Assembly: GCA_030628905.1 (NCBI GenBank)
Contig: DAOVQB010000004.1
Coordinates: 1-59,900, forward strand
Direction of reading: 5' to 3'
DNA length: 59,900 bases
Source of the DNA: DAOVQB01 sp023128935
GTDB taxonomy: Bacteria > Eisenbacteria > RBG-16-71-46 > CAIMUX01 > WJJG01
Position 1 is the first letter of the stretch; the number at the start of each line of letters is the position of its first letter. Below, one piece after another: positions 24,368 to 33,125 of this stretch. The position numbers were made by a program, and so were the translations under genes. A model generated the notes under the pieces. That model had not been told where the DNA came from, ran no database searches, and was given only the letters and a program-made list of their open reading frames with translations.

Positions 24368-25396
24368 ATGAGAATCGGGAATCACGATACCGATCAGCGC
24401 GTCTTGATCATCGCCGAGATCGGAAACAACCACGAAGGCCAGTACGGCCTGGCCGAGGAGATGATCGAACGCGCGGCCAGGGCGGGCGCCGACGCGGTGA
24501 AGTTCCAGACCATCGTCCCCGAGCGATTGGTGTCCCCGCGCCAGGCCGAGCGCATTGCCCAGCTCAAACGGTTTCAGTTGAGCGACGAGGATTTCACGGG
24601 GCTCAGCCAAGTGGCCCGGCGGGCCGGGGTGCTCTTCATCTCCACGCCCTTCGATCTGGGCTCGGTCGCTACGCTGGAACCTCTGGTGGCGGCCTACAAG
24701 GTGTCTTCGGGAGATAACAACTTCATCCCGCTCCTGGATCGCATTTGCCGGACGGGTAAGCCGATCCTGCTCTCAGCCGGCCTGACCGACTGGGTTGAGA
24801 TCAAGCGCAGCTGCGGCCATATCCGTGACCAATGGAGGACCCGGGGAATCGATCCGGGCCTCGGGGTGCTGCACTGCGTGAGCGCCTATCCGGTTCCCCC
24901 GGCTGAGGCCAATCTGGCGGTGATCGGCCGGCTGCGAGAACTGGGCGTCACGACGGGGTATTCGGACCACACCCTGGGAATCGAGGCGGCGGTCTTGTCG
25001 GTCGCGGCGGGGGCGCGGATCGTCGAAGAGCACTTCACCGTGGATAAGAACTACTCGTCCTTCCACGACCACCAGCTATCGGCGGACCCCGCAGATATGC
25101 AGGAGCTGGTGCGCCGGGTCCGCGAGGTGGAGACGTTCCTCGGACGGGCCGAGAAGCAGGTGTTGGCCTGCGAGGAGCCGGTGCTGAACAGCGTGCGCCG
25201 CTCGATCGTCGCCGCGCGGGACCTGGAAGCGGGACAGGTGGTGTCCGCTGATGACCTGACCTGGCTCCGTCCGGGCGGAGGCCTCCCTCCGGGTGAGGAG
25301 GCGCGGGTTGTGGGCCGGAAGGCGGCTCGTCCGATTGCGGCGGGGGACCCCATTCACGAGGCGGATCTGACTCAGGAAGCGGATCTGAAGGTCTAG
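24368..25396 (+). CDS. NeuB-type nonulosonate synthase
   Basis: A 342-residue sialic-acid-synthase-family protein that condenses phosphoenolpyruvate with an amino sugar. The TIM barrel shows VLIIAEIGNNHEGQYGLAEE, AGADAVKFQTIVPERLVSPR, FISTPFDLGSVATLEPL, YKVSSGDNNFIPLLDRI, KPILLSAGLTDWVEIK and GYSDHTLGIEAAVLSVAAGA then VEEHFTVDK. The C-terminal SAF (antifreeze-like) domain starts near residue 278 with RRSIVAARDLEAGQVVSADD. Length and domain order equal NeuB/LegI/PseI/SpsE. The particular nonulosonic acid cannot be deduced. It is followed four bases later by asnB. Confidence 0.88.
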   Translation: MRIGNHDTDQRVLIIAEIGNNHEGQYGLAEEMIERAARAGADAVKFQTIVPERLVSPRQAERIAQLKRFQLSDEDFTGLSQVARRAGVLFISTPFDLGSVATLEPLVAAYKVSSGDNNFIPLLDRICRTGKPILLSAGLTDWVEIKRSCGHIRDQWRTRGIDPGLGVLHCVSAYPVPPAEANLAVIGRLRELGVTTGYSDHTLGIEAAVLSVAAGARIVEEHFTVDKNYSSFHDHQLSADPADMQELVRRVREVETFLGRAEKQVLACEEPVLNSVRRSIVAARDLEAGQVVSADDLTWLRPGGGLPPGEEARVVGRKAARPIAAGDPIHEADLTQEADLKV

Positions 25397-25400
25397 ACCC

Positions 25401-27233
25401 ATGTGCGGGATCGCGGGGTACCAGGGCTGTCGGAAACTCTCCGAGGATCGCATCCACGATTGCCTGGGCCTTATGTGGCGCCGGGGCCCGGACCAGCGGA
25501 ACTCCTATCACCACCAGTTCGGCGACCGGCACACCCACCTGTTGCACAGTCGTCTCAGCATTATAGACCTGGACGAGCGGGCCTCGCAGCCGTTCTCGGT
25601 CGGGCCGGCCGTGCTGGTCTTCAACGGCGAACTGTACAACTACGTCGAGTTGAAGAAATCCTTGTCTCGACAAGGGGTGGCATTCCGCACCACAAGCGAT
25701 ACCGAGGTTCTGCTACAGATGCTGATCGAGCGTGGGTGGCAGGGCCTGGACGAGTGCGAGGGTATGTGGGCCTTCGGGTGGTACAACGAACAGGATGGAT
25801 TGCTCGTTCTCGGCCGCGACCGGTTTGGCGAGAAACCGCTCTACCTATTCAGGGACGAGACCGGCCTCTACTTCGGCTCCGAGATCAAGTTCATTGCCGC
25901 TCTGCTCGGAGGCTGGCCAGCCATCAACTATCAGCACCTCTATCGCTTCATGGTCAACGGCTATAAATCGCTATACAAGAAGCGGGAGGGGTTCTTCCAG
26001 GGTGTACAGGAGCTTGCGGCGGGCAGCGTCCTGATGATCGATCAGTCGGGCGCGGAATCCGAGACCCGCTACTGGGATTTCTCGCCTGCAGCCTCCGAGC
26101 GGGTGAGCCTGGAGGAGGCGGTAGCCGGCACCCGGGAGGCGCTGAGCGAGTCGGTGCGGCTGCGGTTGCGGGCGGACGTTCCTCTGGCGGTTTGCCTCAG
26201 CGGGGGCGTCGATTCGAATGCCCTGGCGGGAATCGCCAAGAAAACACTCGCGTACGACCTGCACGCCTTCACCATCGTCAACGAGGACGCGCGGTACGAA
26301 GAACAGGAGATGGTGACCGAGAGCGTTAGCGCGCTGGAGTTGCGGCACACGCCCATCCGGATGCAAACGGCCGGATTCTTGCCTGGCTTGCGACGGCTGG
26401 TTCGGCAGCACGATGCCCCGGTATACACCATCACCGCCTACGCCCATTGGCTGCTGATGGAAGCGGTGGCCGAACATGGCTATCGCGTGGCCTTCGGGGG
26501 GGTGGGGGCCGATGAACTCTTTAGTGGCTACTTCGATCACCAGTTGCTGTATATGGCGGAGATCGCGGCGGACGAGGGGCTCCTGGCCCGGTCCATCGGG
26601 AACTGGGAGCGGCACGTCAAGCCGATCGTGCGCAACCCGTTCCTGCAGAACCCGCGGGCTTTCATTGAGGAGCCGGGGTTGCGCGACCACATCTTCTTGC
26701 GGGCCGAGACATTCGGGGAATTCATGCAACCCTCGTGGAGCGAGATTTTCGCCGAGGCCGACTACCCGGTCGGGCTTCTCCGCCGCCGCATGCTGAATGA
26801 GCTGTTCCACGAGGTTGTTCCGGTGATCCTCCACGAAGAGGATCTGAACGCGATGCACTACTCGATCGAGAACCGGTCGCCGTTTCTGGACCGGAAGCTC
26901 TTCGAGTGGTCCCTGCGGATCCCAACGCGCCACTTGGTGAGGGAGGGTGCCGCCAAGGCGGTCTTGCGGGCGGCAGTGCGCGGAGTCGTCCCCGACACGA
27001 TCCTGGACAACCGCCGGAAGGTGGGGTTCAATGCGCCGATTCACGCCTTCCTGGACGTCGCGGATCCCGCGGTAAGAGAGCAGCTACTAGATCGGAGTCC
27101 GATCTTCGATCTGGTCCGGAGGGATCGGATCGAGGCATTGCTGGCCAAGCAAGAGTTGCCTAACAGCGAGAGCAAGTTTCTTTTCAATGTCCTCAGCAGC
27201 AAGATGTTTCTGGAAGAGTTCGCGGGATCCTAG
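25401..27233 (+). CDS. asnB: Asparagine synthase-like glutamine amidotransferase
   Basis: A 610-residue AsnB-type enzyme. Residue 2 is the catalytic cysteine of the class II glutaminase domain (MCGIAGYQGC), with RLSIIDLDERASQPF and VFNGELYNYVEL following. The synthetase domain has the PP-loop LAVCLSGGVDSNALAGIAKK (about residues 268-287) and ENRSPFLDRKLFEWSLRIP. In polysaccharide loci these proteins amidate uronic or nonulosonic acid carboxyls instead of making asparagine. The position directly after a NeuB-type synthase supports a sugar-acid amide. A frameshifted C-terminal relative lies at 36178-36450 on the other strand. Confidence 0.9.
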   Translation: MCGIAGYQGCRKLSEDRIHDCLGLMWRRGPDQRNSYHHQFGDRHTHLLHSRLSIIDLDERASQPFSVGPAVLVFNGELYNYVELKKSLSRQGVAFRTTSDTEVLLQMLIERGWQGLDECEGMWAFGWYNEQDGLLVLGRDRFGEKPLYLFRDETGLYFGSEIKFIAALLGGWPAINYQHLYRFMVNGYKSLYKKREGFFQGVQELAAGSVLMIDQSGAESETRYWDFSPAASERVSLEEAVAGTREALSESVRLRLRADVPLAVCLSGGVDSNALAGIAKKTLAYDLHAFTIVNEDARYEEQEMVTESVSALELRHTPIRMQTAGFLPGLRRLVRQHDAPVYTITAYAHWLLMEAVAEHGYRVAFGGVGADELFSGYFDHQLLYMAEIAADEGLLARSIGNWERHVKPIVRNPFLQNPRAFIEEPGLRDHIFLRAETFGEFMQPSWSEIFAEADYPVGLLRRRMLNELFHEVVPVILHEEDLNAMHYSIENRSPFLDRKLFEWSLRIPTRHLVREGAAKAVLRAAVRGVVPDTILDNRRKVGFNAPIHAFLDVADPAVREQLLDRSPIFDLVRRDRIEALLAKQELPNSESKFLFNVLSSKMFLEEFAGS

Positions 27234-27281
27234 CGGAGTGAGAAGGAGTTATTCCGCGCGGCAGATGGAGGGATGCGGAAT

Positions 27282-28688
27282 ATGCACAGCGCAACGTGCT
27301 GCCTGCCCATGGAGGTCAAAGTCCGGGATCTCAACCCCCGCCTCTACCTGGGCCTGAAGCTGTTGTGCAAGAATGCGGACTTCTCCTGCCTGGTGGGCAT
27401 GAAGCCGACGGTGCATCAGGCGATGTTCGCACTGGGGCAGCCGTTCGTCTATTTCGACAAAGGCCTGACCGTAACTTCCCGAAGGTTCTACGAGCGGATC
27501 CACGCGCGCGCAGGTCTGATTGTTTCTCTGGATGAAGAGGCGGGGGTGAACCCGAAGGTCTGGCCGATCAAGTACTCTGCCGCCGCGCTGGACCACACCG
27601 ATCTGGTGTGCTGCTGGGGGAGAACCCAGAGGGAGTTCATCCTGGCGAACAGCGCAAGCACTCCGCCGGATGCGATTCGGGTGACGGGCCATCCCCGATT
27701 TGATCTGGCGAAGTCGGCGTTTGCTGAGTTCCACCGCCAGATCCGACAGGCTGCCGGGCGCTCTGACCGGGACTATGTCTTGATCAACACCGCCTTCGGA
27801 TCCGCGAACAAGCAACTGGCCTATGACGACGCCTTCAAGTACGCAAAGCTGCTGTTGGGGGATGCCTTTGACCCGGAGTACTTCGAAGCCCGGTACAAGT
27901 ACCAGGCGATAGTCCTGGATCGCTTCGTTTCGGCGACGCGACGGATTGCAGAGGCTGTGCCGGAACAGAGAATCGTTCTGCGCCCCCACCCGATCGAGAA
28001 CATCGAGTTTTACCTTCGCGAGTTCCAGGGACTGGACAACGTGGAGGTAATCAGTGAAGGAACGGCCCAGGAGTGGATTGCCGATGCCCGGCTGGTGATC
28101 CATCACGATTGCACAACAGCGATTGAAGCGTTCATCTTCGGACAAGACGTGTATTCCTATGTACCGGATCTGGACGAAAGGGCGGTTGCCGAGAACCTGG
28201 TCAATCGCGTGCCGATGATGATCAGCGAGCGGGTTACCCGCGAAGAGGATCTGGTGGATCTGGTGATGAAGAGCCGCCCGCGGGACGCGGAGCGCCTTGG
28301 CGCAATCAAGAACACCCCAGGAGTGGAGCTGGTTCGGGGGATCATCGCAAATGTCGATTTCGATGCGGCCGAGGTGATTGCCGCGGCCGTGGATGAGTTG
28401 GTTCGCACAAAACTTCCTGAAGGCAAATCGAACAGGCAAGACCGGAGGAGGGGGGCGCGCGAAGTGCTGGATGGGCTGAAAACCAAACTCAGGCCCTTGT
28501 ACGTGCGCTACTGGAACGCGCTGAAGGGGGGCGGGGATCTCTATCGACTCAAGGCCCGCAAGTTCCCCGGACTGAGTAGCGGAGAGGTCGGGCAAAGAGT
28601 GGAGTTGTTTCGTCGGCTGGATCCGTCGATTCCCGCCGTCACAGTTAGTCAAGTCGGCGAGAGCGCATTCCTCATTGCGCGGCGTTGA
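27282..28688 (+). CDS. Surface carbohydrate biosynthesis protein
   Basis: About 468 residues; an in-frame ATG also exists at 27273, and GGAGG precedes both. The N-terminus CCLPMEVKVRDLNPRLYLGL, then FSCLVGMKPTVHQAMF and LIVSLDEEAGVNPKVW, matches the family annotated as surface carbohydrate biosynthesis proteins, which have a GT-B-like, glycerophosphotransferase-related fold. RVTGHPRFDLAKSAF, RIVLRPHPIENIEFYLREF and DARLVIHHDCTTAIEAFIFG are the nucleotide-sugar-side motifs. Biochemical activity is not established; a glycosyltransferase for an acidic sugar is likely from the neighbours. Confidence 0.78.
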   Translation: MHSATCCLPMEVKVRDLNPRLYLGLKLLCKNADFSCLVGMKPTVHQAMFALGQPFVYFDKGLTVTSRRFYERIHARAGLIVSLDEEAGVNPKVWPIKYSAAALDHTDLVCCWGRTQREFILANSASTPPDAIRVTGHPRFDLAKSAFAEFHRQIRQAAGRSDRDYVLINTAFGSANKQLAYDDAFKYAKLLLGDAFDPEYFEARYKYQAIVLDRFVSATRRIAEAVPEQRIVLRPHPIENIEFYLREFQGLDNVEVISEGTAQEWIADARLVIHHDCTTAIEAFIFGQDVYSYVPDLDERAVAENLVNRVPMMISERVTREEDLVDLVMKSRPRDAERLGAIKNTPGVELVRGIIANVDFDAAEVIAAAVDELVRTKLPEGKSNRQDRRRGAREVLDGLKTKLRPLYVRYWNALKGGGDLYRLKARKFPGLSSGEVGQRVELFRRLDPSIPAVTVSQVGESAFLIARR

Positions 28689-28718
28689 GGTGAGGGGCTT
28701 GACCGAGGACCGCTCAAC

Positions 28719-29981
28719 ATGAAGCAGCTGGCAGTTTTCTTCCGCGCCTTCAATGATCTAGATCACTTGACCCCCATCGTCCATCGATTCTGCGAATCAC
28801 CGGGCCACCGAGTGCATCTCTTTTGCATGAACCCGGTCTTCGATTTCGCCGACAACCACAATATCCGCTTCCTGGAAAGCGAACACGGTCTGTCGGCAGG
28901 GTATCTGCATGATGAGCTGACGAACATCGGCCTCAGCACCCGGTTCTGGAGGCTACTCTTCAAGTTCAGCAATACGAAGGCGCTGGCGGGTCAGCCATAC
29001 TCAACTGCCGGCAAGATCCGATGGCGGATCCGACAGATCTTTGCCCTGAAGCTCTTGGCGAAACTCGGAGCTTCGCGGGGATGGGTCGCGCCATTTTTCG
29101 ATCGGGTCAAGCCCAGCGCGCTGATCTTCGACTGGGTTTCCGATGCCTTCGGGCTGAATCGGATGATCACGGAACTGGCCCAGACGCGGGGAATTCCCAC
29201 CTTCTCGCTGCCGCACGGCATGAATCTGTACACCAACCACGACTGCAGTCGCGGCCAATCCGAGACAGCGGCGGCTCCTTCCTACAGCTATGACTACATC
29301 CTCTCGCAGGGCGAGTTGTGCCGCAGCCACCTCGAGCACAAGCGGATCCCGTCCGAGAAGATCATCGACATGGGAAGCATACGCTTCTGCCGCGAGTGGA
29401 TGGCTTCTTACCGTGATCATGTCGTCGAGTGGGGACATGATCTTCCCGAGTCCGGCGATCGGCTCCGTGTGGTGTTCTTCTTGAGCAAGCTGCAATACAA
29501 CGTGAAGGAGGAACTCCTGTTAGAAACCATCGAGGTCTTGGCGCGGGATGGCGAGATTCACCTGGTGCTCAAACCCCACACGCGGGGACGGGGCGCGGCC
29601 TTTGCGAACGAATTGGTTGAGAAATACCGGATTGATGTTCGGCCGGAACTGTCCTCGGTGGTGCTGAGTGACTGGGCGGACGTGGGGATCGTCTATGGAT
29701 CCAGTATCGGGCTCCAGATCCTCTTTGATCAGAAACTGCTGATCTATCCGTATTACGTGGACAGCAACGAATCCTACTATGACAAGATGAAGGCCTGCTG
29801 GCGAGTGGACAGTATCGACGAGCTGCAACGCGCCATGGACAGGGTCAAAAAGGACCGGAGCTATCGACCATACTCTGAGGAAGACGTCCAGAACCTGTTT
29901 CGCGGGAACGTCTATGCGGGCGACCTGGGACGCGATGTGGTGGAGGCGTATTTCAGATTCATCGCCGAAAGATCCATCTGA
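28719..29981 (+). CDS. GT-B-like capsule/surface polysaccharide protein
   Basis: A 420-residue soluble protein with a GT-B-like layout. The N-terminal half has KQLAVFFRAFNDLDHLTPIV and PSALIFDWVSDAFGLNRMIT; a TFSLPHGMNLYTNHDCSRGQ segment follows; and the C-terminal half has VLKPHTRGRGAAFANEL and WADVGIVYGSSIGLQILFDQ (the acceptor/nucleotide loop of CDP-glycerol- or KpsS-like transferases). It follows the previous gene by 30 bases and ends the plus-strand block, close to the convergent minus-strand block. Probable glycosyltransferase; donor unknown. Confidence 0.7.
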   Translation: MKQLAVFFRAFNDLDHLTPIVHRFCESPGHRVHLFCMNPVFDFADNHNIRFLESEHGLSAGYLHDELTNIGLSTRFWRLLFKFSNTKALAGQPYSTAGKIRWRIRQIFALKLLAKLGASRGWVAPFFDRVKPSALIFDWVSDAFGLNRMITELAQTRGIPTFSLPHGMNLYTNHDCSRGQSETAAAPSYSYDYILSQGELCRSHLEHKRIPSEKIIDMGSIRFCREWMASYRDHVVEWGHDLPESGDRLRVVFFLSKLQYNVKEELLLETIEVLARDGEIHLVLKPHTRGRGAAFANELVEKYRIDVRPELSSVVLSDWADVGIVYGSSIGLQILFDQKLLIYPYYVDSNESYYDKMKACWRVDSIDELQRAMDRVKKDRSYRPYSEEDVQNLFRGNVYAGDLGRDVVEAYFRFIAERSI

Positions 29982-30113
29982 CGAATGCCGCTGCCGGGAG
30001 AACACAATTAGCGAGGAAGGGGCCCCCTCCAGGAATCCGGATCCGGCAATTCTTCACCAACTGAGCGCGGCTTAGCCCCACCGTCGGCAGGTAAAATGTT
30101 GTAGCGCCCCGCG

Positions 30114-30713
30114 TTACGCCTGCCGAAGAGAGGATGCATAGGCCTTGAAACGCCTGAGCGGTTCCCGATCCAACAGGCTCAGAAAACAGGACCGAACGAT
30201 TTCCGCATCATGCAGAGCATTGTGTCGCCGTCCGTCTCGTGGGATACGGAGGAAATCATACCGGTCCACATTGGGGTCGATGCCTGCCGCGAGAAAGAGC
30301 GTGTCCAGATCGACGTGACCGCGGTGATTAAGATACGCGGGTAATCCCTCGTGGAAGTGGAAGAACTCGGTCGCTCGCGGCATCGTATCCCACAGCTGGC
30401 ACACCAGGATCAGATCCAGGCTCTTGCCTGCAGAAACAAGTGACACGGGTAGGCCTTGCGAGTAGCTCTCCAAGAATGCCGCCAGGCGCGCGCACGCTTC
30501 CCTGCGACTCACGGCGGCCCTCTCGTCGAGGTGAACAAGCACGTTCTCTCGGACCCAGGGCGTCACTTGCTTCGCGTCATAGTCATTCAGCACCAGGTAA
30601 AGTTCTTCGCCCGGAAGTGTCACAAAACCGGCAGAAACCAGCGTGGTCGCGGCATGGAGACCGGTATACTCACAGTCCACGAAGACGTACTTCGTAGGTG
30701 ATTCCACTGTCAC
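30114..30713 (-). CDS. DEDDh-type 3'-5' exonuclease domain protein
   Basis: A 199-residue protein with the DnaQ-like fold: KYVFVDCEYTGLHAATTLVS (motif I, D-x-E), VSLVSAGKSLDLILVCQLWD (motif II), and RRHNALHDAEIVRSCFLSLL (motif III, H-x4-D). The middle segment GHVDLDTLFLAAGIDPN fits the family. All acidic residues and the histidine are present, so nuclease activity on RNA or DNA is plausible. The GTG at 30713 lies 18 bases after the sulfotransferase stop on the same strand. An exonuclease at the end of a glycan operon is odd; it may simply share the transcript. Confidence 0.75.
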   Translation of the reverse strand: MTVESPTKYVFVDCEYTGLHAATTLVSAGFVTLPGEELYLVLNDYDAKQVTPWVRENVLVHLDERAAVSRREACARLAAFLESYSQGLPVSLVSAGKSLDLILVCQLWDTMPRATEFFHFHEGLPAYLNHRGHVDLDTLFLAAGIDPNVDRYDFLRIPRDGRRHNALHDAEIVRSCFLSLLDREPLRRFKAYASSLRQA

Positions 30714-30731
30714 CTCGTGCTCACGCTGGCC

Positions 30732-31778
30732 CTAGGCGCCGGGCGCCTTCTTCTTGAAAGTATTCCCTGCTCCGGCGACGGAATATGTCTGCGTGAAATT
30801 GTGCCACTTGTAATGCTGCGTTGCCGCATCGGCCCGGGCCGCGGCCTTGAGAACGGGCTCGTAATCCCACTGCAACATCTCTTTCTCAAAATGGAACTCG
30901 ATCAGGGCCGCCTCATGATCCGTAATGCGGCTGCGCCAGCGCCCCACATTGGTTGGGTCGGGCTTCTTGAACTTCAGCCCATCGAAGTTGTTCCCTTTCC
31001 ATGGCATTCCATAGGCCGTGGGGAAAAGCAGCCTCTCATTGAAATCAATCCCCGCGAAATCCGCGAGTTCCCTCATCACGGGTTCGGGATGGGCTGTCAG
31101 ATCTTCAAATCGCACCACTCTATAGCGCGTGGATCCGTAGCGTGCTGCGTTGACCTGGGCCATCTTCATGCCCAGCAGGCCGCGATCAATCATACTCTGA
31201 AGGAGTCGCTCAATCGTGTCGTTGTACTTCCGATATCGAGCCTGCCAACCCGACTTCAATGAAGCGAAGTTGTCCCGCGGATCCCGCAGGAGGTGGATCA
31301 CTTTCGCGTTCGGAAACCAGTCGAAGATATGGGCAGCGTAGACCTCGGCGCTCGTCGTCTTCTCACACCAGCCCAGGAAGCCAGCTTCCTCGCCGTCACG
31401 GAATGTGTCCCCGACTGCAAACACAGCCTCGCGCAGGAGGTTCCTGGGCGACCCCTCTACGTCCTGCATCCGGGTTCGAAACCGATCGGCCAGTTGCTGA
31501 AGCGGAAACTCCTTCCCGCTGGTTGCGTCCAGCCGGTCCCAGGTGGTCCTCAGGCTGGCGAACATCGTGTTGATGATGCGATCGACCTTGTCCTCCTTGC
31601 TATAGTCGTCGGAGTCGTACAGGGGAAAGAAGGCGTACCAGAATGAGCTGTCATCCGGGAAGACGCAGAGTTGAGGGTTATGGTCGAACAAGCTGATCAG
31701 CAGAGTCGTACCTGATTTCCTGTGTCCGCACACGAAGAGGGGATTCTCCTGCCAAGCTGTCGCTTCCGTTCCTGTCAT
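30732..31778 (-). CDS. Sulfotransferase
   Basis: A 348-residue PAPS-dependent sulfotransferase. The 5'-phosphosulfate loop is LFVCGHRKSGTTLLISLFDH (about residues 10-29), the 3'-phosphate strand KVIHLLRDPRDNFASLKSGW (LRDPRxxxxS), and YRVVRFEDLTAHPEPVMREL follows. It would transfer sulfate from PAPS to a hydroxyl or amine of the glycan. The ATG at 31778 has AGGAG seven bases upstream and nearly abuts the stop of the DUF4910 gene; a longer open frame to 31811 overlaps that gene. It is part of the minus-strand operon with methyltransferases and the amidotransferase. Confidence 0.85.
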   Translation of the reverse strand: MTGTEATAWQENPLFVCGHRKSGTTLLISLFDHNPQLCVFPDDSSFWYAFFPLYDSDDYSKEDKVDRIINTMFASLRTTWDRLDATSGKEFPLQQLADRFRTRMQDVEGSPRNLLREAVFAVGDTFRDGEEAGFLGWCEKTTSAEVYAAHIFDWFPNAKVIHLLRDPRDNFASLKSGWQARYRKYNDTIERLLQSMIDRGLLGMKMAQVNAARYGSTRYRVVRFEDLTAHPEPVMRELADFAGIDFNERLLFPTAYGMPWKGNNFDGLKFKKPDPTNVGRWRSRITDHEAALIEFHFEKEMLQWDYEPVLKAAARADAATQHYKWHNFTQTYSVAGAGNTFKKKAPGA

Positions 31779-31779
31779 G

Positions 31780-33120
31780 TCATGTCTCCTCATTCCCTCC
31801 GTGTTGGGCACGACACCCGTTGAAATGGACCTCTTGATCCATCGGGTCCAATAGGCCGGCTGCCGAAAGTCGTTCTGCGGTTTTTACCAAGTCTGTGTAT
31901 CTATGCCCCGACTGTTCCGCGATTGACAGGAGGTCGTGATCTCCGTCAGCCAGGTTCAGTAGCCACTTGATGGTCCTCAGGTACTGGGGGGGCTGTTTCT
32001 GCCCCCTCGCTGTCCAGTACAGGCCCCGCTTGCCAAGCTGCGGCTCGCAGAACTGCACCACATTGCGCCAGACGATATTTCGCTCCACCGTATCGGCTAG
32101 GCCTACCGCAACCTCCACTGACTCCGCCAGCGCATCGAAGCTGATGAAGTCCTTGTTGTCCAAGGAAGTATGATACTCGGGGAAGTCCGCGTAGCGCGTC
32201 CTCATAAGCACGCCCACCGGAAGGTTGCAACCCGGCGAGTTGTACTGGCGTTCTTCGCTGCCTGAGCTGGGGTCAAACGGAAATACGATATGGTCGCCCT
32301 TGTCTCTCAATAAGATACGGGCGGCTCGGTCCGCAAGACAGTCCTGGAGTCGTGACGCTTTGTAGGAGAAGCATCCCGGGTCTCCTAGGCAAGTCAGCAC
32401 GTAGCCGGCCTTGAGGTGGTGCTTGAGATGGTCACCACGAAGGCTTAGATAACAGATGGTCCCAATCGTCTCGACGCCAAGAACAAAGCGATACGTGTAA
32501 CGCCTGCAAGTCCTGCGGCTGAGCTCGTCATATACAAAGGCAGCCACTAGGGGTCCGGATAGCTCGTTGTTCGCCAGGGAGGGATGACACAGGTACGACG
32601 TAAACAGAACTTCCTCGCTTGATTCCCCTGGCAGGACGGCTTCGCCGATTTCAACGTGGCCGTCGTGCAGTTCAGAATCAATTACAACTTCGTACTGGCC
32701 TTCGGGCAGCTGCAGTAGCTCGTTGTGCGGCAAGCAGAAACCCCAGTTGTCCTCGTAGTAGCTCGTCACGTAAGGAATGGCATCGGGTTGATCGGGCAGG
32801 CTGTAGAGATGAGGCCTCAGTTCATCGTACGGCATCGTTCGTGTTACCGGCACCGAGTAGCCGACCAGGTGCAGGTTGTGCGTCTTGAAATCGGCGTGTC
32901 GCACGCCGTTGGGATCCACGAAATAGGCCTCACGAGCCAACCATTCCCGGGGCACTGTCCAGTCGAACACCCTCGAACCTGTGGGGAAGCGGAGTCGCTC
33001 CATCGGCATCACTTCGGCTAGGATGCCAAGCGAGTCGCGCAAACCGGGCCCGGTAATGCTTCGGTTGAGAGGCCAGAGCCTGTCGAAATAGCTCTCCATT
33101 CTTTTTCCAAGACTGTCCAT
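31780..33120 (-). CDS. DUF4910/DUF2172 M28-like zinc hydrolase
   Basis: A 446-residue protein of the family with a DUF4910 M28-aminopeptidase-like core and a C-terminal winged-helix domain. Visible are MESYFDRLWPLNRSITGPGL at the start, the insert RVFDWTVPREWLAREAYFVD, the metal-site segments VLFTSYLCHPSLANNELSGP and DFPEYHTSLDNKDFISFDAL, and the terminal winged helix around YLRTIKWLLNLADGDHDLLS. These proteins are frequent in polysaccharide clusters; deacylation or peptide-bond cleavage on a sugar is possible but unproven. The ATG at 33120 is better than a TTG at 33138 that overlaps the previous gene. Confidence 0.8.
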   Translation of the reverse strand: MDSLGKRMESYFDRLWPLNRSITGPGLRDSLGILAEVMPMERLRFPTGSRVFDWTVPREWLAREAYFVDPNGVRHADFKTHNLHLVGYSVPVTRTMPYDELRPHLYSLPDQPDAIPYVTSYYEDNWGFCLPHNELLQLPEGQYEVVIDSELHDGHVEIGEAVLPGESSEEVLFTSYLCHPSLANNELSGPLVAAFVYDELSRRTCRRYTYRFVLGVETIGTICYLSLRGDHLKHHLKAGYVLTCLGDPGCFSYKASRLQDCLADRAARILLRDKGDHIVFPFDPSSGSEERQYNSPGCNLPVGVLMRTRYADFPEYHTSLDNKDFISFDALAESVEVAVGLADTVERNIVWRNVVQFCEPQLGKRGLYWTARGQKQPPQYLRTIKWLLNLADGDHDLLSIAEQSGHRYTDLVKTAERLSAAGLLDPMDQEVHFNGCRAQHGGNEET

Positions 33121-33125
33121 AAGGC

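Noticed and set aside
29982..30113. Intrinsic terminator between convergent glycan blocks
   Set aside because: GGAAGGGGCCCCCTCC is an imperfect palindrome with no T run on either side.
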